Shown piece by piece: positions 58,501 to 64,000 of a DNA stretch of 64,000 nucleotides. Every line of letters begins with the position of its first letter. Position 1 is the stretch's first letter. This DNA comes from Paenibacillus silviterrae (GTDB taxonomy: Bacteria; Bacillota; Bacilli; Paenibacillales; NBRC-103111). The notes below the pieces were generated by a model. It was not told where the DNA came from, searched no databases, and saw only the letters and a list, made by a program, of their open reading frames with translations. The position numbers were made by a program, and so were the translations under genes. Where the stretch lies: the NCBI RefSeq assembly GCF_030167925.1, contig NZ_JASKUT010000001.1, positions 4,300,501 to 4,364,500 on the forward strand, in the 5' to 3' direction.

Positions 58501-61160
58501 CCCTGCCAACGAATGTAAGTGCCAGCAATACGAGCACCAGCATCACTCTCACTTGGATTGCTGCCCCTGGGGCCACAGGGTATGATGTGGAAGTGGATGG
58601 AGTGGTGGTGTCCCCATCGGGTATAGCAGTAAGTTACACAAAGGGCAGCTTAACCCCGAACACAACACATACCTTTCGTGTAAGATCGAAGAATGCCGGA
58701 GGCGTGAGCGACTGGACACCGGTTCTGGAGAAAACGACGCTACTGGCCACACCAACCGTAACCGGAGCATCGACGAGCAGCACCATCACACTAACTTGGC
58801 CAGCAATACAAGACGCTGCAAGCTATGAAGTCGATGTCGATGGAAGCATTAACGATATTGGAAACAATCCAAGCTATACCCATAGTGGCTTAGCCGCGAA
58901 CACTTCGCACACTTACAAAGTGAGGGCGAAAAGTGCAGACAATGCAAGTGCATGGACTAGCATAATTAGTCGTTCGACTTCTCCGACCCTGCCAACGAAT
59001 GTAAGTGCCAGCAATACGAGCACCAGCATCACTCTCACTTGGATTGCTGCCCCTGGGGCCACAGGGTATGATGTGGAAGTGGATGGAGCGGTGGTGTCCC
59101 CATCGGGTATAGCAGTAAGTTACACAAAGGGCAGCTTAACCCCGAACACAACACATACCTTTCGTGTAAGATCGAAGAATGCCGGAGGCGTCAGCGACTG
59201 GACACCGGTTCTGGAGAAGACGACGCTGCTGACCACACCCACCGTAACCGGAGCTTCGTCGAGTAGCACCATCACACTAGCTTGGTTTGCAATCCAAGAT
59301 GCTGTAAGCTATGAAGTCGATGTCGATGGAAGTATTATCGATATTGGAAACATTCTTAGCTATACCCATAGTGGTTTAGCTGCGAACACTTCGCACACTT
59401 TTAAAGTACGGGCGAAAAGTGCAGACAATGCAAGTGCATGGACTAGCGAAATTAGTCGTTCGACTTCTCCGGCCACGCCAACAAATGTAAGTGCCAGCAG
59501 TACGAGCAGTAGCGTTATCCTTACTTGGACTGCTGCGCCTGGAGCCACAGGGTATGACGTGGAAGTCGATGGAGTGACGGTATCTTCTTCGAATACTAGT
59601 TATACGAAGAACAGCTTAACTCCGAACACAGCTCATACCTTCCGTGTAAGATCGAAGAATGCCGGAGGAGTTAGTGACTGGACACCGGTTCTAGAGAAGA
59701 CAACGCTGCTGACCACACCCGTAGTAACGGGAGCTTCGACGAGCAGCACCATCACACTTACCTGGCCTTCAATTCAAGATGCTGTAAGCTATGAAGTCGA
59801 TGTTTATGGAAGCATTATCGATATTGGTAACATTCTTAGCTATATCCAAAGTGGCTTAACCGCGAACACTTCGCACACTTACAAAGTACGGGCGAAGAGT
59901 GCAGACAATGTAAGTGCATGGACAAACGCTATTACGCGTTCGACCTCTCCGGCTGAGCCAACGAATGTAAGTGCCAGCAGCACGAGCACCAGTGTTACTC
60001 TTACTTGGACAGCTTCTACCGGAGCCACAGGGTATGACGTAGAAGTGGATGGAACGATGGTGTCCACATCGGGTACGGCAGTAAGTTATACGAAGAATAG
60101 CTTAGCCCCAAACACAATGCATACCTTCCGTGTAAGATCGAAGAATGCCGGAGGCGTGAGCGACTGGACACCGGTTCTGGAGAAAACGACGCTGCTGACC
60201 ACACCAACCGTAACCGTAGCATCGACGAGCAGCACCATCACGCTAACTTGGCCTGCAATACAAGACGCTGCAAGCTATGAAGTCGATGTCGATGGAAGCA
60301 TTAACGATATTGGAAACAATCCAAGCTATACCCATAGTAGCTTAGCCGCGAACACTTCGCACACTTACAAAGTGAGGGCGAAAAGTGCAGACAATGCAAG
60401 TGCATGGACTAGTGCAATTAGTCGTTCGACTTCTCCGACCCTGCCAACGAATGTAAGTGCCAGCAGTACGAGCACCAGCATCACTCTTACTTGGACTGCT
60501 GCCCCTGGAGCCACAGGGTATGACGTGGAAGTGGATGGAATAGTTGTATCTTCTTCGAATACTAGTTATACGAAGAATAGCTTAACCCCGAACACAACAC
60601 ATACCTTTCGTGTAAGATCGAAGAATGCCGGAGGCGTGAGCGACTGGACACCGGTTCTGGAGAAAACGACGCTACTGGCCACACCAACCGTAACCGGAGC
60701 ATCGACGAGCAGCACCATCACACTAGCTTGGCCTGCAACCCAAGATGCTGTAAGCTACGAAGTCGATGTTGATGGAAGCATTATCGATATTGGAAATAAT
60801 CCAAGCTATACCCATAGTGGTTTAGCTGCGAACACTTCGCACACTTACAAAGTACGGGCAAAAAGTGCAGACAATGTAAGTGTATGGACAAACGCTATTA
60901 CACGTTCAACCTCTCCGGCCGAGCCGACGAATGTAAGTGCCAGCAGTACAAGCACCAGTATCACTTTTACTTGGACGGCGGCTATTGGAGCCACAGGGTA
61001 TGACGTGGAAGTGGATGGAATAGTTGTATCTTCTTCGAAAACTAGTTATACGAAGAATAGCTTAGCCCCGAACACAGTACATACCTTCCGTGTAAGATCG
61101 AAAAATACCGGAGGCGTCAGCGACTGGACACTTGCCATAGAGAAAAGCACATTATCCTAA
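55545..61160 (+). CDS. Giant secreted protein with 21 FN3-like modules
   Basis: An 1871-residue exported protein. A signal peptide (1-30) ends NVNA. Residues 31-183 are an unrecognised Tyr/Ser/Asp-rich domain. From residue 184 to the end there are 21 fibronectin-III-like modules of about 80 residues, each with a core Trp (TLTW), a Tyr-x-Val-x-Val-Asp strand and an RVRSKNAGG or KVRAKSADN strand. From module 3 or 4 on they alternate: type A starts PTNVSAS and has GATGYDVEVDG, type B starts TPTVTGA and has SYEVDVDG. There is no LPxTG, no S-layer or choline-binding domain and no enzyme domain, so it may be released or bound by its modules. GGAGGG before the ATG fixes the start. The gene is AT-richer than its neighbours, especially its first 500 bases, which suggests transfer. 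Confidence 0.85.
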   Translation: MLRSKLIKYCLSALVLSIFLLLNGHKNVNASSSDTVLAVSWDSKYILYITSDNRIFINNKLVGTNLNWERSRTTDKFIESQEINAGMDNIVLPIQYGSYTSDYKGTRSHVFRVPINGAKYYYYHTYDGLSFLTTGVTHLILDADMAEVTDLDSDVYNVYYSSGYETRSFTNQGTKSGLAAPATAPTVSVTSVGATSASIRWNLVERATRYEIELNGVILGDTNNLSFSQNKLTTNQPYVYRVRAINPAGESDWSNSITVRTLLEKPTVEAAVYSDSVRLFWNDVQDATTYQIEVDGAIIENGVNTNYTHSNLLPSTSHKYRVRAQNGDLFSEWTNLVTLWTTPIIPTNIVANSTSSAITLNWTSVAGATGYDVEVNGTTTATSTNSFTKNNLSPNTSHIFRIRAKNVGSTSEWTSEIIKTTLLATPSITGASTSSTITLTWPSIQGAANYEVDVDGSIIDVGNNPSYTHSDLAANTSHTYKVRAKSADNSSAWTNAITRSTSPAEPTNVNANSTSTSVTLTWTAITGATGYDVEVDGTVVSSSNISYTKNSLTPNTSHTFRVRSKNAGGVSNWTPVLEKTTLLTTPTVTGASTSSTITLTWSVIQDAVSYEVDVDGSIIDIGNILSYTHSGLASNTSHTYKVRAKSADNASAWTSAITRSTSPAEPTNVSASSTSSSVILTWIAAPGATGYDVEVDGVTVSSSNTSYTKSSLTPNTAHTFRVRSKNAGGVSDWTPVLEKTTLLTTPVVTGASTSSTITLTWPSIQDAVSYEVDVYGSIIDIGNILSYIQSGLTANTSHTYKVRAKSADNVSAWTNAITRSTSPAEPTNVSASSTSTSVTLTWTASTGATGYDVEVDGTMVSTSGTAVSYTKNSLAPNTMHTFRVRSKNAGGVSDWTPVLEKTTLLTTPTVTVASTSSTITLTWPAIQDAASYEVDVDGSINDIGNNPSYTHSGLAANTSHTYKVRAKSADNASAWTSAISRSTSPTLPTNVSASNTSTSITLTWIAAPGATGYDVEVDGVVVSPSGIAVSYTKGSLTPNTTHTFRVRSKNAGGVSDWTPVLEKTTLLATPTVTGASTSSTITLTWPAIQDAASYEVDVDGSINDIGNNPSYTHSGLAANTSHTYKVRAKSADNASAWTSIISRSTSPTLPTNVSASNTSTSITLTWIAAPGATGYDVEVDGAVVSPSGIAVSYTKGSLTPNTTHTFRVRSKNAGGVSDWTPVLEKTTLLTTPTVTGASSSSTITLAWFAIQDAVSYEVDVDGSIIDIGNILSYTHSGLAANTSHTFKVRAKSADNASAWTSEISRSTSPATPTNVSASSTSSSVILTWTAAPGATGYDVEVDGVTVSSSNTSYTKNSLTPNTAHTFRVRSKNAGGVSDWTPVLEKTTLLTTPVVTGASTSSTITLTWPSIQDAVSYEVDVYGSIIDIGNILSYIQSGLTANTSHTYKVRAKSADNVSAWTNAITRSTSPAEPTNVSASSTSTSVTLTWTASTGATGYDVEVDGTMVSTSGTAVSYTKNSLAPNTMHTFRVRSKNAGGVSDWTPVLEKTTLLTTPTVTVASTSSTITLTWPAIQDAASYEVDVDGSINDIGNNPSYTHSSLAANTSHTYKVRAKSADNASAWTSAISRSTSPTLPTNVSASSTSTSITLTWTAAPGATGYDVEVDGIVVSSSNTSYTKNSLTPNTTHTFRVRSKNAGGVSDWTPVLEKTTLLATPTVTGASTSSTITLAWPATQDAVSYEVDVDGSIIDIGNNPSYTHSGLAANTSHTYKVRAKSADNVSVWTNAITRSTSPAEPTNVSASSTSTSITFTWTAAIGATGYDVEVDGIVVSSSKTSYTKNSLAPNTVHTFRVRSKNTGGVSDWTLAIEKSTLS
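57540..58525 (+). repeat. Copy 1 of a ~1-kb internal duplication
   Basis: This segment, about modules 7-10, recurs 1938 bases downstream (59478-60463) with only a few base changes in what I compared directly, for example at 58399 and 58476. Synonymous sites are also conserved, so the duplication is recent or is kept alike by gene conversion. Confidence 0.75.
58281..59252 (+). repeat. Tandem 486-bp duplication (modules 10-11 and 12-13)
   Basis: The A/B pair at 58281-58766 is followed directly by a near-identical pair at 58767-59252, offset exactly 486 bases. Differences are few in the parts compared. This is a typical product of unequal crossing-over. Confidence 0.7.
59478..60463 (+). repeat. 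Copy 2 of a ~1-kb internal duplication
   Basis: It covers about modules 15-18 and is nearly identical to 57540-58525. Beyond both ends the two copies diverge to the usual level between modules. Confidence 0.75.
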
Positions 61161-61193
61161 ATGGCATCCAAAAGTCGCCTCTTAAAGAAGTAA

Positions 61194-61236
61194 AAAAAGA
61201 TGACTTCCAATTAATTGGAGGTCATCTTTTTTTTTC
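61194..61236 (+). terminator. Terminator of the FN3 gene
   Basis: AAAGATGACTTCCAATT and AATTGGAGGTCATCTTT form a long stem with one G-T pair, followed by six or more T residues. The remaining 178 bases to the next gene hold no supported feature. Confidence 0.88.
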
Positions 61237-61414
61237 GAAGCCTATCATTGCACCAGGTTTAGGGGTGTTGATATTTCCATTTCCTTTAGTAGGCAGGCAG
61301 CACGGCAGAGCCCTTACCCTTATATACCAGCCCTTCCAGCAATCCTACAGCGGCGGGCTATCCGCTCCAAGCCATACTAAATCCTACCCTAGTTAGGATA
61401 AAGGAGGGCGGAGC

Positions 61415-62326
61415 ATGAAACGGAAAAGCTATGTTTGGATCGGGGCGGGTGCCCTTACGGCGGTACTGATTGGAATAGGAATACTCGCTTCAGATGACAG
61501 CAAGGAGCCGCTTCGGAGGATCTCGCAAAGCAGTCCGTTGAACCTGCTTCCTCATGCCGAGAAACCATCTGAGCCGGTCCCTATCGTTTCCACCCCAACG
61601 CATTCATCAGCCCCTGATGCCCGAATGGAGGCAAATCGGCAGCAGACAGTAGAGAACTTTGTCGAGAGCCCTAGTAGCCCGCCTGCCACCGACAAAAGGG
61701 CTTATTTGACCTTCGATGACGGTCCGTCCCGAAGCACGCCCCAAATTCTCGAGGTGCTCAAGGAACATAACGTGAAAGCCACCTTCTTCGTCGTGGGAAA
61801 GACCTCTGAGGAAAGCAAATCGCTTTATAGGCAAATCGCAAAAGAGGGACACGCGATCGGGAATCATACTTACAGTCATGATTACCGCAAGGTGTACGCA
61901 TCGGTAGCTGCATTCAAGCAGGACGTTGGGCGCCTGAACGATCTGCTGGAAGAAACGGTCGGCGTTCGTCCGGACATCTTGAGGTTTCCAGGCGGCTCCA
62001 ACAATCATTTATCGAGAAAAAGCGGCGGTCGTCAGATCATGCCGAATATTGCCCGGGAAATGTCGAATGCTGGATACCAATACTTTGATTGGAATGTCAG
62101 CTCTACGGATGCGGCAGCTCCCGTTCAAGAAAAGGAGCTCATTATTCACTCGGTAAAGGCCAATAGTGACGGCAAGAAGGACATCATCGTTCTCATGCAT
62201 GATATGGATGCGAAGCGGACTACCGTTGAGGCGTTACCCTCTGTTATCCGTTATTTAAAGGAGCAGGGCTATGAATTCCGGACCTTGAAGCGGGACAGCT
62301 TTACTTACCAATTTTTGAAACCATGA
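61415..62326 (+). CDS. Polysaccharide deacetylase (NodB domain)
   Basis: A 303-residue exported enzyme. A single N-terminal membrane helix (residues 8-25) anchors or exports it, and a Ser/Pro-rich linker follows. The NodB domain from about residue 95 has TFDDGPS with D101 and D102, GNHTYSHD with metal ligands H151 and H155, RFPGGSNN, the DWNVS strand, and VLMHD near the end. This is the CE4 arrangement of peptidoglycan or chitooligosaccharide deacetylases; the short VGVRPDILRFPGG is like PgdA/YjeA types. AAAGGAGGG is before the ATG. Confidence 0.9.
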   Translation: MKRKSYVWIGAGALTAVLIGIGILASDDSKEPLRRISQSSPLNLLPHAEKPSEPVPIVSTPTHSSAPDARMEANRQQTVENFVESPSSPPATDKRAYLTFDDGPSRSTPQILEVLKEHNVKATFFVVGKTSEESKSLYRQIAKEGHAIGNHTYSHDYRKVYASVAAFKQDVGRLNDLLEETVGVRPDILRFPGGSNNHLSRKSGGRQIMPNIAREMSNAGYQYFDWNVSSTDAAAPVQEKELIIHSVKANSDGKKDIIVLMHDMDAKRTTVEALPSVIRYLKEQGYEFRTLKRDSFTYQFLKP

Positions 62327-62385
62327 CCGTTCGGTAATTTCCTGCCATATTTCACATACTAAGGAGCAGAAGGGAGTGAGCAGCG

Positions 62386-62520
62386 ATGGTCAAGAAACAG
62401 TCCAACAGCTCTGTTGAGCAAGCCAAGCAAGCTCGCGGGAACGGGCAAACGAGCAGCCCGGATCCGACAAGCGCGGCGTTCGATAAGAAGCTGGACGGCC
62501 CTAATCGTCCTTCGGTGTAA
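62386..62520 (+). CDS. Small hydrophilic protein, probably spore-associated
   Basis: A 44-residue protein beginning MVKKQSNSSVEQAKQARGNG and ending FDKKLDGPNRPSV. It is disordered in composition (Ser, Gln, Lys, Pro) and the KLDGPNRPS ending recalls short spore-coat or acid-soluble spore proteins of bacilli. AGGGAGTGAG is seven to eight bases before the ATG. The neighbour 27 bases downstream is also a small acidic protein; they are probably co-transcribed. The identification is by composition only. Confidence 0.6.
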   Translation: MVKKQSNSSVEQAKQARGNGQTSSPDPTSAAFDKKLDGPNRPSV

Positions 62521-62547
62521 CGATCGCCATCATCCGAGGAGGTTCTC

Positions 62548-62988
62548 ATGAAAGACAAGAATACGCAAACCTATGAGAACGTAGAAACAAACATTGAGTA
62601 TAACGAAAAGAACGATCCGACCCTCGATCCGTTCGAAATTAACTTTCGTGCGGAGTACCAGCAAGACCGCGGGCCTCGGGAGCCGTTCGTCAACGAGCAC
62701 GGCGTTCTGATCGGTGACCATGAATATGAATCGGACAATTCCCCGTTGGAGAATTGGAGCAAGGATACGGATCCTTCCGTCATGTCGGGAGACGACTGGG
62801 TGCATCCCTATAAAGATGTAGGCTTCCAGACAGCCGAGAACAAGGAATTGTTCGAACAAGGGATTCCTCCGCAGGGTTATCCTTTTATGCATCCGGATAA
62901 GGATGTTGCTTACAAGCCGTATCTATTCGAGAGTCAAGAAGGGGATCCCGATGTCAAGAAGAAAGACACGAAGCGCGGACGTCCTTAG
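62548..62988 (+). CDS. DUF3905-like protein
   Basis: A 146-residue hydrophilic protein with no hydrophobic core helix. The segments NDPTLDPFEINFRAEYQ, PFVNEHGVLIGDHEYESDN, SPLENWSKDTDPSVMSGDDW and VHPYKDVGF resemble the DUF3905 family of bacillar proteins, as I recall it. AGGAGG precedes the ATG at eight bases. The Asp/Asn/Pro-rich sequence and neighbours suggest a spore-related protein. The family name is from memory; function is not known. Confidence 0.65.
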   Translation: MKDKNTQTYENVETNIEYNEKNDPTLDPFEINFRAEYQQDRGPREPFVNEHGVLIGDHEYESDNSPLENWSKDTDPSVMSGDDWVHPYKDVGFQTAENKELFEQGIPPQGYPFMHPDKDVAYKPYLFESQEGDPDVKKKDTKRGRP

Positions 62989-63022
62989 GGCCTCCGCCCC
63001 TTCTTCTGCAGAAAAGAGGCGC

Positions 63023-63050
63023 TTGCTTTCATTCCTCCCCGATGTATAAT
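63023..63050 (+). promoter_or_regulatory. Promoter of the bacilliredoxin gene
   Basis: TTGCTT and a perfect TATAAT are 16 bases apart, about 55 bases before the start codon. Confidence 0.5.
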
Positions 63051-63105
63051 AAGGTCATAAGGATACTTACTATACCGATATGTTGAAAAAGGAGTGAATG
63101 GAAGC

Positions 63106-63540
63106 ATGTCTATGTCCTTTGAGGCATTCATGAGAAATAGTGTTCAACCGATGCGCGATGAGCTTACTCGTCTTGGTATCGAAGAGCTGACTACACCGGA
63201 GCAAGTGGAGGAAGCGCTCAGCAATCAAGAGGGGACGGCGCTCATCGTTGTCAACTCGGTTTGCGGTTGTGCTGCGGGTCAATGCCGTCCGGGCGTAGCC
63301 AAGGCGCTGCAGAACGATGTGAAGCCCGACCGCCTGTTCACCGTGTTCGCAGGCCAAGATAAAGAAGCTACAGCGAAGGCACGCGAATATTTCGCTCCGT
63401 ATCCGCCGTCGTCGCCTTCCATCGCTTTGATGAAGGACGGTCAGCTGGTGCATTTCATCCAGCGTCATCAGGTGGAGGATCGCTCTGCAGAGATGATCGC
63501 CGCCGATTTGATCGGCGCTTTTAACGAATACTGCAAATAA
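63106..63540 (+). CDS. BrxA/BrxB-family bacilliredoxin
   Basis: A 144-residue thioredoxin-fold protein of the DUF1094 (YphP/YqiW) family, with the active-site CGC in VVNSVCGCAAGQCRPGVA and the ending NEYCK. Bacilliredoxins remove bacillithiol from S-bacillithiolated proteins after oxidative stress. The start at MSMSFEAFM fits family starts; AAGGAG is 11-12 bases upstream, and an ATG four codons earlier is an alternative. Confidence 0.92.
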   Translation: MSMSFEAFMRNSVQPMRDELTRLGIEELTTPEQVEEALSNQEGTALIVVNSVCGCAAGQCRPGVAKALQNDVKPDRLFTVFAGQDKEATAKAREYFAPYPPSSPSIALMKDGQLVHFIQRHQVEDRSAEMIAADLIGAFNEYCK

Positions 63541-63553
63541 TCGCAGTCCCCGG

Positions 63554-63586
63554 ACTCCTGCCGACTTAGCGCGGCGGGAGTTTTTG
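63554..63586 (+). terminator. Terminator of the bacilliredoxin gene
   Basis: ACTCCTGCCG and CGGCGGGAGT form a 10-base stem with one G-T pair, followed by TTTTTG. Confidence 0.8.
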
Positions 63587-63648
63587 TATTGTAACGAACG
63601 GGGCCGGACGGTTATACTAAATAGAAAAATGAGGAAGAGGTGCTCCCC

Positions 63649-64000
63649 ATGACATTACAGCAGGAGATCATCGCAAAGCTCGGTGTGAAGCCCGAGATTG
63701 ACGTCGATGCGGAAATTCGCAAGCGGGTTGATTTTTTGAAGGAATATGTTGTGAAGGCGGGCGTAGAGGGTCTGCTGATTGCCATTAGCGGCGGGATTGA
63801 CAGTGCGGTGGCGACAGGCCTTTGCAAAATGGCGACCGATGAACTGACGGCGGAGAAGGGCCGTGAATATAAGACGGTCGGTGTATTTCAGCCTTATGGC
63901 GAGCAGGCGGACATTGCGGACAGCTATGCTACAGCGGAAGCGTTCCAGCTGAAGTACCGCATCGAGACGAACATCGAGGAAGCGGTGAACGAAATCGCGC
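63649..64000 (+). CDS. nadE: NAD+ synthase (NH3-dependent), 5' part
   Basis: The first 117 residues of an ammonia-dependent NAD+ synthetase; the gene runs off the window. It starts MTLQQEIIAKLGVKPEIDVD and has the ATP-pyrophosphatase P-loop LIAISGGIDSAVATGL, the VFQPYGEQADIADSYAT stretch and the beginning of the NadE helix. It converts deamido-NAD to NAD+ with ATP and ammonia. AGAGGTG is six to seven bases before the ATG. Confidence 0.93.
   Translation, partial: MTLQQEIIAKLGVKPEIDVDAEIRKRVDFLKEYVVKAGVEGLLIAISGGIDSAVATGLCKMATDELTAEKGREYKTVGVFQPYGEQADIADSYATAEAFQLKYRIETNIEEAVNEIA

Larger units (their letters stand above)
56094..61157 (+). repeat. Array of 21 FN3-like modules
   Basis: Modules of about 240 bases follow one another with no linker. 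The early modules (1-3) are diverged; the later ones are alternating A and B types with a two-module period of about 480-486 bases. Confidence 0.85.

Noticed and set aside
56094..61157. FN3 array as possible CRISPR, Rhs or toxin repeat region
   Set aside because: All units lie in one open frame and give FN3-like modules; there is no YD repeat, no C-terminal toxin and no immunity gene behind it.

Overview
The window is a stretch of chromosome from a spore-forming, moderately high-GC Firmicute of the Paenibacillus type. The evidence is family content: a UgtP-like glycolipid synthase, YtvI, YhcN/YlaJ lipoprotein, conserved virulence factor C, bacilliredoxin, YwbE, DUF445, DUF1836, a caa3 oxidase cluster with CtaG and a DUF420/CtaM protein, and many small proteins typical of sporulating bacilli. 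Ribosome binding sites are strong (AAGGAGG-like), with ATG, GTG and TTG starts, and most genes end in clear hairpin-plus-T terminators. I see no rRNA, tRNA, insertion sequence, prophage or CRISPR array.

Layout. 1-5 kb: a truncated remnant of an MpsC/DUF2294 gene followed by an intact two-domain copy, small proteins, a diacylglycerol glucosyltransferase, a zinc-ribbon YhfH-like protein, a NarL-type regulator and YwbE. 5-10 kb: a histidine kinase with a LytS-like sensor, nitroreductase, VOC protein, DUF1992 protein and erythromycin-esterase-family enzyme. 10-18 kb: DUF2243 membrane protein overlapping an Fe-S uracil-DNA glycosylase, a stalk-domain secreted protein, HAD hydrolase, GNAT, an RHH-like protein, then GT2 - RecQ - RNase H. 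18-30 kb: DUF554, a heterodimeric BmrCD/YheIH-type drug exporter, thiamine pyrophosphokinase, DoxX, YqaE, DUF1836, CNNM/CorC transporter, YtvI, CvfC/HEAT protein and an unusual guanylate-kinase-like protein. 30-39 kb: a DEAD-box helicase with a long RG-repeat tail, YhcN lipoprotein, then ctaCDEF, ctaG, ctaM. 38.5-48 kb: NlpC/P60 hydrolase, thioredoxin-like protein, heparinase II/III-like protein, DUF2905, divergent GH4 glycosidase and AraC regulator, SPL-like radical SAM protein, aldolase-like protein. 48-55 kb: Nudix, DUF4870, CDF exporter, PAS histidine kinase, flavoprotein, a small gene that appears frameshifted, DUF445. 55-61 kb: an AT-rich island with a 27-residue peptide ORF and an 1871-residue secreted protein made of 21 fibronectin-III-like modules. 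61-64 kb: polysaccharide deacetylase, two small spore-type proteins, bacilliredoxin, and the start of nadE.

The genes mostly work as short independent transcription units. The clearest cooperating sets are the caa3 oxidase and its assembly factors, the two half ABC transporters, RecQ with RNase H1, and the GH4 enzyme with its divergent AraC regulator. The most unusual part is the FN3 island: its composition differs from its surroundings, its modules alternate between two types, and kilobase-scale internal copies are almost identical, which points to acquisition and recent repeat expansion. Other points of interest are the 27-bp repeat tail of the helicase, several perfect palindromes in divergent promoters, and small genes that ordinary length cut-offs would miss.
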